In this document: positions 8,712 through 16,497 of the stretch, in pieces
Layout of the letters: each line of letters starts with the position of its first letter
Position numbering within the stretch: the stretch's first letter is position 1
Assembly (NCBI GenBank): GCA_003990745.1
Contig: RBNI01003167.1
Coordinates: 1 to 16,497 of the forward strand
Length of the DNA: 16,497 nt
Direction of reading: 5' to 3'
Source: Jimgerdemannia flammicorona
Taxonomy: Eukaryota; Mucoromycota; Endogonomycetes; Endogonales; Endogonaceae
Translations under genes and position numbers: made by a program
Notes under the pieces: generated by a model
Seen by the model: only the letters and a program-made list of their open reading frames with translations
What the model was told of the DNA's origin: nothing
Database searches by the model: none

Positions 8712-8802
8712 GGCGCGTTTTGACATCCCAAGGGTGCTAATTTATACAATCAATCTCTTGGTCATCATTCGACAGCACCCTTGATATTACGAAATCCGCG
8801 CC
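8712..8802. repeat. Imperfect inverted repeat / large stem-loop
   Basis: An inner perfect 10-bp stem joins 8729-8738 (caagggtgct) to 8774-8783 (agcacccttg), with a 35-nt loop. An outer stem joins 8712-8720 (ggcgcgttt) to 8792-8802 (aaatccgcgcc, with a 2-nt bulge). The internal loop has 8 nt on each side. The symmetric layout suggests a MITE-like relic, a cruciform or a structured RNA. No target-site duplication was recognised. Confidence 0.65.
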
Positions 8803-8986
8803 CCATTTGAAGGATGCTGGAATTGTTGTTGGACAGCTGATCGTCACTGTCGTTGCTGAAGGATTAGAATTTGAATTAATGAACGAGGTACGGTTGGAGA
8901 GATGGACGTTCAGATTCTGTGCTACCAGTCATGCGGAGTAGAGAGCAAGTCCGGGAAGAAAAAAAAAAAAAATTGTCACGTCACGC

Positions 8987-8994
8987 TATAAATA
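8987..8994 (+). promoter_or_regulatory. TATA-like box and CRE-like site before the carrier gene
   Basis: TATAAATA lies 69 bp before the next ATG. Just upstream are cacgtcacg (CRE/bZIP-like, about 8978-8986) and an A14 run (8959-8972). A pyrimidine-rich leader (about 9027-9050) follows. The layout is typical of an ascomycete core promoter; function is inferred. Confidence 0.42.
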
Positions 8995-9062
8995 ACGCGA
9001 TCAAAGGTCGATTTTATTATACCCACTTCTTTTTCCTCTCCCCCTTCCCCTATTGCCTGTAA

Positions 9063-11074
9063 ATGGCTGGCCACACGCAAACATATGCCCTCGGAACCCC
9101 CGTCGTTCCGGTGTTCGCACAGGACTTTGTGGCTGGGACTGTGGCCGGGTGGGCACAGGTCGTCGTTGGTAGGTTCGAGTTGGGGAAGGAGTGTGGAATA
9201 ACTCATACTGCATATAGGTGCCCGCTGCACCACCATTACAATAAACGTGTCTGACACGCACATCAACCTCTTCGCACCAACATCAGGTCACCCCTTTGAT
9301 ACGATCAAGGTCCGTATGCAGACGCAGCCCAACCCACCCAGGTACCGAAACGCCGTCGACTGCCTGCGCCAGACGGTGCAGTATGAAGGGGTGAGTAGGA
9401 TGAAGTCGGGGTGCTTAGCGTGAAGGGCTGGTTACCTCTGCGTTGGATCATGGAATTAGAATGCTCTACGTGATGCTACCCCGAGGCCCTGAGAGATTAA
9501 CGTTCTCGGGACGCCACTTCGATTCATCATCACTACGGTAACACTACTCGAAGAACTATTTACATCGAGGCGAGAGGTGGAGGGATGGGAGCGGTACATG
9601 TCCTGGGCTGCAAGTTAGTTGAACGTCCTTAGGCTCAACTGATACGGCCGCAAGGAGATACATCGAAACGCTTTGATACCACTATATACCGTTGTCAATT
9701 GGACTATATCCCTTCATGCACGTTCTTACGAAGGCCATTCCCTTTTCGGTTTGTCTGAACCATCACTATAGGCTCGCGGGCTGTTCAAGGGCGTGACGTC
9801 CCCCCTGATGGGCATCGGTATATGGTACGCGATCCTTTGCCTTTGTTCTTTTAATACCAGGCATTTCGACATCTGAATCATCTTTCGGCGCTCGCTTTCG
9901 ACCATCTAATTCCATCCTCATTCCCATCCTAACTCGTATATTTCCCCCTCTGCATCTCCAAACTCCCCAGTAACGCCGTCGTCTTCACCGCGAACGGCAA
10001 CTTCCGTCGCATGCTCCAAAAAGGCGACGAATCCAAGGTGTTGTCGCTCGGTAAGTGAGATCCATGCAGCTACACTTCCCACTTCCTTTGTCTGTCCCCA
10101 CCCTCGCTGATCAATTCGCCACTTTCTCCCAGCCGAAATCACTGTCGCGGGTAGCCTTTCAGGCTTCGTCATGTCGTTTGTCAACTGCCCCGTCGAATTG
10201 CTCAAAATCAAACTGCAGACTCAATACGGGGGCGTCAAAGCTACAGCGATAAGGGCAGCGACGGGTGGGACACTGCATAAACCTGTGCGTGTGGGCGTCG
10301 ATCAAGTCATTCTTTCTTTTCTTGTTCCACCGCAAGTGCACATGCTTATTCTCCCAACGCTTATCTTATCATGATAACTACCACCCGGCTCATAGTATAC
10401 GGGCGTCATCGACGCCGGCGTGCGCACTTTTGCCACAGATGGCACGCCCGGACTCTACCGCGGTATCTCCATCACCATGCTGCGCGACGTGCCAAGCTTC
10501 GCGGCGTATTTTTGTACGTCTCACACTCCGCCGTTTCCCTGTTTCACAACTTCAACATGTCTGACATCGCTAATCCTGTCCTGGCCTAATCCAAACAGTT
10601 ACCTACGAGGCCACGAAGCGCGCCCTCGCGGCCCACCGCGGCGAGGGTGTCTCCCTGACAAACACGGACCTCTTGCTGGCGGGAGGGTTAGCCGGGTTCG
10701 GCGCATGGCTGCCTTGCTATCCGCAGGACGTGATTAAGTCGCGGATGCAGAGTGATATGAGGTGGGTTGGCACCTGAGGGTGGGGCAAAAACGGGCTGGT
10801 TAGAGCACGCCCGGGACGAAGGTGGTAGTTTCCCTCTAGAGCTCTTTGCTTTATCTGTGATTGATCATTCATCGACTTCATGCGGCGCGTTTTTCACCCC
10901 TACGACAACTCACGCAACAGTTACAAGACGACGTTCCAAGCTTTCCGATCGCTACTATCGCAGCGGTCAGCGCGAATATTCTTCCGCGGGTTCGGACCGA
11001 CGATGGCGCGTGCATTCCCTGCGAACGCCGCAACGTTTTTCGCGTATGAGATGGCGATGAAAGCGATGAATTAG
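9063..11074 (+). CDS. Mitochondrial carrier family protein (SLC25; YMC/CRC1-like)
   Basis: Eight exons fit: 9063-9168, 9287-9390, 9772-9824, 9971-10050, 10133-10284, 10396-10513, 10599-10761 and 10921-11074 (930 nt, 309 aa, the usual carrier length). An in-frame TAA just before the ATG (9060-9062) fixes the start. All three matrix-side signatures Px[DE]xx[KR] are intact: PFDTIK (38-43), PVELLK (134-139) and PQDVIK (246-251). Each heads one of three two-helix repeats in the inner mitochondrial membrane. Other marks are GLYRGISITMLRDVPSFAAY in repeat two and GFGPTMARAFPANAATF near the C-terminus, typical of the branch holding yeast Ymc1/Ymc2, Crc1 and Ort1 and animal SLC25A20/A29. Likely cargoes are acylcarnitine or (basic) amino acids; sequence alone does not decide. 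Intron 2 (381 bp) is much longer than the others (82-159 bp). Confidence 0.93.
9391..9771 (+). other. Long intron 2 of the carrier gene
   Basis: Its length (381 bp, gtgagt...tatag) is two to four times that of the other introns in the gene. No reading frame, clear repeat or convincing snoRNA was found in it. The exon junctions on both sides are supported by continuous carrier sequence (QYEG | ARGLFKG). Confidence 0.75.
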
Positions 11075-11624
11075 GGAGGAGCTCATGAGGGAGGGGAGGA
11101 CTTCTGAGCTGGGGATACCGAGAAGATGGTGGCATGAAGAAAATGGAAAGGTTATTTGTTACATCGTGTCGTTTTTAATGGTGTGGAGAGTGGTTGAGAT
11201 GACGCAAACACGAACTCCGCGGTTTTGGGGAGGGGTGCTTCGTGTTCATCGGGTAGGGGAAAAATCAAGGTGGTTTGGCTTATACCCTCGAGGCCATATT
11301 GGTTTCTTGTGGTACATGGAACATTTATCTGTCCATCTGTTTTTTTTTAATTTTACTACATGGGGTTTTCGTTGTAATATAAAACAGTTAGGTGCAAGAG
11401 AGGGCCTTCTTATAAATATACGCTCTGCACAAATTCCCACGGGCTGCAAGATTATCGCGGAATAAACGAGAAGCAGGCAAGATGTGGTGTTGATGTGTTG
11501 ATGTGAGGAATGATTGTGACCATGGCCCCAAGGTGGGGGTGGTGACGTATAGTTTGATCGTCCAGCTGCGCGATCATGTGACATTTGATACAAGATAAAA
11601 ATTTGGAAATCGTTCATTGGGATA
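11075..11624 (+). other. Spacer between the carrier gene and the next gene, with promoter motifs
   Basis: The left part is the carrier 3' region. The right part holds likely upstream elements of the next gene: a tandem ttgatgtg pair (about 11489-11507), TGACGTA (11543-11549, CRE/bZIP-like) and CATGTGAC (11575-11582, E-box-like bHLH site). No gene was found. Motif roles are inferred from consensus only. Confidence 0.45.
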
Positions 11625-11680
11625 CACTCCTTCTCTCTCCTTCTTTTCTCTCTCTTTCTTTTTTCCATCCACCCACCGGG
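11625..11680 (+). promoter_or_regulatory. Pyrimidine-rich leader before the 520-aa gene
   Basis: A nearly pure C/T tract ends about 15 bp before the chosen ATG at 11695. Such tracts are common around transcription starts of filamentous fungal genes. The reading frame stays open upstream through it to 11617 (MGYTPSLSFF...), but that extension is low-complexity and is best read as leader. Confidence 0.5.
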
Positions 11681-11694
11681 CCCGATTTGAAAAA

Positions 11695-13390
11695 ATGGAG
11701 GCTATCGACGACTACGCCAACGAGACAATCATCCGCTCCCTGGCCCTCACCGCCCTCACCTATCGCAAACACAACAACTATCCACCGCTCCTAACCATCG
11801 CCTCCCACATCCTCCAGCAGCGCCTCCTCTATCTCAACCCCTCCCCTACCGCAAGCCCCTCCGCCTGGGACGCTGCCCTGCAATGGCAGCCCGACGGCAG
11901 TGCAGAAGCCATCCGCACCCTCTGGAACGAGGAGAACGAAGGTCAGGACGAATTGCTGCAGGCCGATTTGAGGTATCGCCGTCTGGATATCGAGACCATG
12001 CATGCCATGGTCGAGTTCGCCCATGGTGCCGACGGGGTCCGGTACGTGGTTGTGATGTTGTTGGAGGAAGGAGGAGAGGTGCAAGAGTGGAGGTATCATA
12101 ACACGAGGGAGGTTGGGAGGGAGGAGTGGGAGGGGGAAGTAGCGAGAGAGTGGCGTATGACGATGGAGGAGGCAGAGAGAAGGTTCGTTCTGGGAGTGGC
12201 GGCGAAGAGGAGTAGCGCTAATGGGACGGCGAATGGAAAAAAGGCAGAGAAGGCGAAGGTGAGCGTGCAACAAAATCTTGGTTCTGTTACTTGGTACTAC
12301 TTGCGAGAAGGAGTGTGTGTGCCCGCCGATCCATTTGCTCGCTCATCTCACACCCCCCCTCTTCCGCCAACCTTCTCTACTCACAACTCAGCGCATATCC
12401 AACAACGGTAACAGCATTCCCAACCAACCCGCCCCCGAAGGCTACTGGGGTGCTTGGTCCGACGACGAAAACCCCGCTAGACACCGCACCAAATCAACCA
12501 CCAACCCCGCTGTCAAAAATGACTCTGACGCCGACTCCGACGGGGATGACTATTGGGACCAGTTCGCTGCCGCCCCAGGTACTCTCACCCCGGGTCCGAA
12601 CGATACTCCCGCCCCCACACGAGGCGGCGGTCGCGGAGCGCGCACGTTGCAATCACATACGGCCCTCGTACGCAGTCGCCATGAGCATGCGCACTCCCCG
12701 CCCGTCGCCCAGTCGGAACCCCCGATCATTGAGCGTGAAGAGATGCAGGAAGAATATGACACCACCTACAACCCTCTTCATATCGTCCCCAGCGTGACGA
12801 ACATGTCCGAATTGCATCAATCCGCCGCCATCGCCGAGCTCAGTGACATCCTTCACCAATCCCTCCTGAGCAATCCGAAACGCGCGTCCGTCAACGGCGT
12901 GCCCCTGCCGGCCGTCGTCGCAAACGCCAACGGTAACGCCGCTCCAAAGCACCAACCCACCATCGTCTCCCCCGAGATAGTACACTCGGCTGTCGTCGAG
13001 TCCGCGCGCAACCTCCCGGGCGACTGGCCCGAGACCCCCGAGAATGCTAACACCAATGGTCAGACGAACGGGCGCGCCAACAGCAACGGGGCCGGCGTGA
13101 TGCCTGGCCCGAACCAGATCACAAACCCGGTTCGAGCACGTCGCAACAGCACTGTTGGGTTCATCTTCGACAAGCTGACTAGCAGCCTGTCCAATGCGAT
13201 CCCGTTCGGCGCCGCGGTAGCGACGGGTGGCGAGAACGTCGCCAACGGCGCGGCGTCGGTGCAGAAAGAGACGTTCCGGCCCGTGCTGATGCAAGCGCTT
13301 CGGGGAATTGTGGGCATGGCGAGGCTGGCAGGGTATGAGGGCTGGGATGTCGTGGAGATGGTGAAGCAGGTGGTTGCTGAGCAGCCTTAG
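11695..13390 (+). CDS. Conserved-type fungal hypothetical protein, 520 aa, largely disordered
   Basis: Exons are 11695-12258 and 12392-13390 (1563 nt, 520 aa), joined in phase 0 across a 133-bp intron (gtgagc...actcag). The start has a good context (aaaaATGgag). Residues 1-120 are helical-looking (YANETIIRSLALTALTYRKH), and about 120-175 are rich in Glu and Arg. Two aromatic-acidic motifs follow: PEGYWGAWSDDE (203-214) and SDGDDYWDQF (237-246). I recall such 'GYW..ysDDE / DDYWdqY' motifs in uncharacterised ascomycete proteins, but know no function. Then comes a long Pro/Ser/Thr/Asn-rich disordered region with Asn-Gly runs (NANTNGQTNGRANSNGAG). The C-terminus is helical again (KETFRPVLMQALRGIVGMAR...VVEMVKQVV). 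No signal peptide or membrane segment is seen. Retaining the intron would truncate the protein at a stop near 12411. Confidence 0.85.
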
Positions 13391-14106
13391 TATGTGGGAG
13401 GGAGAGTGCGGCGCTGTGTATGGGTTGAGAGGGTTGTAATAGGAGAGAAAATGAAAAGACACAATCAAGCTTCTAGGACATTGGCTTGGTTCGGTCACCC
13501 CATATCGTAATTCGTATAGATAGAAAAAAGATGGTGGATATATATCGCGGTCGCGATTGGACTTGCTATACATTGTTTGTTGCTACATACGTATCTAGAT
13601 GATTTGTCGTATTTATATCTCTTTTGCATTGTTTCTCTTCCCGTTCTACCATGTCTATCTATCGATATTGTTTGAAAGCCACGCTACTGTAGGAGATTTA
13701 GAGCGCCATCATCACAAACCTTCGTTGGTATTATTATTGTTATGCAAATCAGATTCGAGGGGCGCCATCTACTCAAATGTCCACATTCGCTAACTGTGTT
13801 AATTTCACCTGCTTACCCGATTATCAACCTGCACAGATACAGTGTGACGTGTCTATATTACCTGATCATTGAAATCATCACCATAGAATTGATAAATGTT
13901 GTATATATATCTATATATGCAGCAAATGATCTTTCTGGTATGTTATTTAAGAGGGGGTTTCTTCTTAGAATATTACCAAGATTATTAAATCATTATTATA
14001 GAATTTATTTTTAAAGATATTCTATTTTAAAAATAGTACATTATTAACTACTATTGATGTTATTTGTCAAGTATTAATATTTGGAATTGAATTAAAATTT
14101 GAATAG
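13391..14106. other. 3' region and spacer, no gene seen
   Basis: The left part is the 3' UTR of the 520-aa gene. A short inverted repeat, atcgcg-gt-cgcgat, lies at 13544-13557. The composition becomes steadily more AT-rich to the right. No credible reading frame was found. Confidence 0.5.
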
Positions 14107-14107
14107 C

Positions 14108-14125
14108 AAAAAAAAAAAAAAAAAA
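14108..14125. repeat. A18 homopolymer
   Basis: An uninterrupted A-run about 85 bp upstream of the possible gene start at 14211. Confidence 0.9.
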
Positions 14126-14210
14126 TAGTCCATTCACATTTTGAGAATTACCATAGTCCGTCCATGCATAAAAGCTATACGTTATATAAAAATAACCTCA
14201 GGAAATAAAA

Positions 14211-14298
14211 ATGTCACAACTCCCAACCGTAGTATCAGCAGGCTTTGCGGGTAACCAGTCCGACTACCGCGCAGTCCAAATTCAACAACGAGGATGGC
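14211..14298 (+). CDS. Probable first exon of an unidentified gene (rest not found)
   Basis: The ATG at 14211 has a fair context (aaaaATGtca) and a TATA-like gttatataaa about 28 bp upstream. It opens 29 codons reading MSQLPTVVSAGFAGNQSDYR then AVQIQQRGW, and ends one base into a codon at an ideal donor, gtaagt (14299). The putative intron runs straight into a T/C/T/A homopolymer block (14307-14343). An exon resuming near 14417 after an AG, in the matching phase, would read LYMYAGTLPAIVSKVPVGGM, but it runs into the dispersed element copy and then a stop. I do not recognise the protein. It may be a gene interrupted by the element, or a chance start. Confidence 0.38.
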
Positions 14299-14306
14299 GT
14301 AAGTAA

Positions 14307-14343
14307 TTTTTTTTTTTTCTTTTAAAAAAAAAAAAAAAAAAAA
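14307..14343. repeat. T12-C-T4-A20 homopolymer block
   Basis: A T-run with one C, directly followed by an A-run, of the same design as at 97-150, 2282-2335 and 3274-3313. It sits in the putative intron beginning at 14299. Confidence 0.9.
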
Positions 14344-14484
14344 CCGATAAATAAAAACGTCATTTCTCGAGTGTGGGAGTCATCGGGCTTTTTCGATTTA
14401 TAATAAGATCCGTAACCAAGTCTACATGTATGCTGGAACGCTACCAGCGATAGTAAGCAAGGTGCCCGTTGGCGGAATGTCCTC

Positions 14485-14746
14485 GCCCACATGTATCCTG
14501 TTTTGTTTGGGAAAAGAAAGAAAAAAGTATCGCAAACGTGTCTGGTCCGTATTTATCAGCTTGGGGTGTATTGGAAGACGGAGACTTATTAATAGGAGTG
14601 GTGGAAATTTTTTTTGACCGACACTCGGTTACGATCAATACAATGAAAAAGGGGGGACAACACCCTTACTAACAGCTGAGTCGCACCAAACATCAGTCAA
14701 AAGAATAACTGTAACCATTGTTCTGTCCTTTGGAATTTAGGTCGTC
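14485..14746 (+). repeat. Degenerate dispersed element, copy 2 (internal block inverted)
   Basis: The reverse complement of about 14487-14605 matches Block I of copy 1 (975-1097): shared words include gctgataaatacggacc, ccagacacg, cattaataa-like sequence and caggatacatgtg. Direct sequence 14655-14746 matches Block II (1130-1217): ccttactaacag, aagaataac, cattgttctgtcc, tttaggtcgtc. The spacer between the blocks (14606-14654) is not similar to that of copy 1, apart from a G-run before acagc/acaac. Neither copy encodes a protein. Confidence 0.75.
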
Positions 14747-14847
14747 GATGTTTCGGCGTGGATACCAACCTCTCACCGCTTCCACGTCTGCTTCCTGACA
14801 GACACACTGCACTCAACTCCTCCTATCGAGCGCAACATAACTTCACA

Positions 14848-14867
14848 ACATATATACGTATATATGT
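14848..14867. repeat. 20-bp perfect palindrome
   Basis: The sequence acatatatacgtatatatgt is perfectly self-complementary, centred on ACGT at 14857/14858. It lies about 100 bp right of the element copy. It is alternating purine-pyrimidine and could extrude as a cruciform or be a simple TA-rich relic; no function is claimed. Confidence 0.85.
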
Positions 14868-15064
14868 ATTCGTTCAGATGTGGGCCACCAAAACGTTTCT
14901 CTTCCAGCTCGATTCCCATACACTGATTTGTATGGAGGTATTATAAAAAGCGCCTAATTAATCTCTTTATACTTTTATCCTTTTCATGTTTTGAATGAAA
15001 AAAAAGGCCAGACAATCAAGCCATAATTTTCTATTCTTCTTATCAAACAGAGTGAGTGCTGATT

Positions 15065-15560
15065 ATGGAAAAATATGAGGATGTTTATTAGTATACAAGA
15101 AAATATATTAAACCAATTAAGTAAATAATTAATACTACATATGTTATAGTATAAATATATTATTAAATTAAATATATACTATCTATATTGAAGTTAAATT
15201 TAACCAAATAATTAAACTATCTAATAGTATTTTTTAAAATTTTAAATTTGATTAATTATATTATTTAAATATTAATACATATTTTTATTATTATAAATTA
15301 TTCATTTTATATTAATAATATTAATTATTGATAAAGAATTATAATTTTATATATTTATTTATTCCAAAAATAGTAAATTTGAATTATTTTATTATATTTT
15401 AAATTTAATATAACTTATTTTAAACATTATTTTTATTTAATTATTTTAATCTTAATTTATTTAAATTATATAAATTATATAACCTATTCTAAAGAGACTA
15501 TATATTTAAATCAAACATATTAATAAAACATATACAAGCACAATTGGCAAATAAATATAG
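15065..15560. repeat. Second very AT-rich tract
   Basis: About 500 bp of almost pure A/T with high TpA content, without frames or clear tandem periodicity. It resembles the tract at 2740-3270 in composition, though I could not establish a long alignment between them by eye. The two tracts flank the gene island on both sides. Confidence 0.75.
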
Positions 15561-16266
15561 CAGAATGTTGGGATTTTTACTAGAATTACTGGAGAAAAGC
15601 GCGAAAGGGAAATGTTTTATTGATGCTTAATTACGCATTGCAGATTGATGACGTAAACATATAAATACAAGCTACAAATTACTCGTTACTCGAGTTGCAT
15701 ATTTCAACACAGAAGAAACAATTATATAATAGTAAATTACGTATGATGGTGCTGGCAATGTGCTAGAGAAACCGAAATTTGATATTTAAAAATAGGCGCG
15801 AGATTGGAATGATTGTAGACATGAACAGAGCGAGGCTAAGGCGCCATTTCTGAACATTTTGCATGTTGGTGGAATGGAGATTGAGTACAGCTGCTGTTGT
15901 AATTTACTGGATTTTTTATTTAAATTTTTCTTGAGTTTTATTTTGATATTTGGTTTGGCTTGTGGTTTAAATCTTTCTGTTATTTTGTGTTTCGATTTGT
16001 TTCAAGTCTAGTCGTGCTCTATTATATTATCTCTTGGTGGTGCGAGTAAGACGTTGCCACAAAAATGAATCCAGGGATGAGCCTGTCTCGACACAATGAT
16101 GGACCTCGCTAACACAGACAATTATTGACAAGAAACCCATCTTGCAAAGGGCTGCCCACAGAGCTTTCAAGGACGATTGAACAGGCTATCCTCATGAATC
16201 GATAATACTCATCCAACCAACTTTGGGAGCTTTCCATCACGTGATATATCGAGCGAATCGGGTAAA
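15561..16266. other. Unassigned stretch, possible promoter at its right end
   Basis: Composition returns to normal along this region. No gene, RNA or clear repeat was found. tcacgtga (about 16238) is a palindromic E-box/CACGTG site 28 bp before the possible gene start at 16267. Confidence 0.35.
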
Positions 16267-16365
16267 ATGGCGATGGATCCGGATCGTTTTTTTTCTTTTT
16301 GGGAACCTCGGTGTTGGTTGCCTCGCGGAGAATGGGCCGAATCGTGGGAGACGGCGATTGTTTAG
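16267..16365 (+). CDS. Possible gene start, short open frame
   Basis: The ATG in good context (taaaATGgcg) gives 32 codons reading MAMDPDRFFSFWEPRCWLPR then GEWAESWETAIV before TAG at 16363-16365. The aromatic- and Trp-rich peptide could be the first exon of a gene that continues right of the window, but no unambiguous donor site was fixed. It is not recognised and may be chance. Confidence 0.2.
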   Translation: MAMDPDRFFSFWEPRCWLPRGEWAESWETAIV

Positions 16366-16481
16366 TTTGGGATACGATGCTTAAGAGATAGGGGAGCGGA
16401 ATGCCAATCTTCCTGAGACGGTAGAGATCTTCCCCCCCCCGACGCTCTGTGGGAATCGATTTACAGCGCGATGAGGGTTCC

Positions 16482-16497
16482 TTTTTTTTTTTTTTTT
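16482..16497. repeat. T-run at the window end (at least 16)
   Basis: The window ends inside a T homopolymer, preceded by a C9 run at 16432-16440. Ending in a homopolymer would fit a contig break, but the true edge cannot be known from here. Confidence 0.85.

Noticed and set aside
9172..9185. tRNA T-loop-like word (ggttcgagttgg)
   Set aside because: No acceptor stem, D-arm or anticodon arm can be built around it; it is in carrier intron 1. No tRNA was found elsewhere.
9391..9520. C/D-box snoRNA-like words (ggatgaag, gtgatgc, ccctgag) in carrier intron 2
   Set aside because: The boxes are imperfect, no terminal stem pairs, and spacing is poor; such words are expected by chance.
11246..11668. 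140-codon minus-strand frame
   Set aside because: It lies over the spacer and pyrimidine-rich promoter tract; the Lys/Arg-rich N-terminus is just the complement of that tract.
12653..13573. 306-codon open frame on the minus strand
   Set aside because: It is antisense to exon 2 of the 520-aa gene; its protein is His/Arg/Leu-rich noise and the plus strand has a consistent intron-exon structure and motif-bearing protein.

Overview
The window looks like nuclear DNA of a filamentous fungus, most likely an ascomycete of the Pezizomycotina. This rests on short GT-AG introns (mostly 82-160 bp), pyrimidine-rich leaders, compact same-strand genes, a fungal torulene-dioxygenase-type carotenoid oxygenase, and strong contrast between a GC-richer gene island and AT-rich repeat-laden flanks. 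The lineage is an inference; no rRNA or species marker is present.

Layout. (1) 1-3833 is repeat-rich. It holds two near-identical 150-bp repeats (1-150 and 2186-2335), each ending in a long T-then-A homopolymer block. Between them lie the C-terminal end of an ornithine decarboxylase antizyme gene (246-519), one copy of a degenerate dispersed element (about 975-1217), and a plausible 99-residue minus-strand gene (1779-2078). After these come an extremely AT-rich tract (2740-3270) and minisatellites. (2) 3834-6137 is mostly non-coding but holds a convincing terminal exon of an unidentified minus-strand gene (4354-4692). (3) 6138-13390 is the intact gene island, all on the plus strand: a three-exon carotenoid cleavage oxygenase (612 aa), an eight-exon mitochondrial carrier of the SLC25 family (309 aa), and a two-exon, largely disordered conserved-type fungal protein (520 aa). 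(4) 13391-16497 is again repeat-rich and AT-rich. It has a probable isolated first exon (14211-14298), a second copy of the dispersed element with part of it inverted (about 14485-14746), an AT-rich tract (15065-15560) and a possible gene start at 16267.

The three intact genes show no obvious joint pathway. The carotenoid oxygenase would make apocarotenoid aldehydes, the carrier would move amino acids or acylcarnitines across the inner mitochondrial membrane, and the third gene has no known role. I do not see a defence island, virus, CRISPR array or classic transposon. The most unusual signals are the element copy with an inverted internal segment, the paired 150-bp repeats ending exactly at A-tails, the antizyme end beside one of them, and the high density of A/T homopolymers of 14 to 30 bases, several inside or next to inferred introns.
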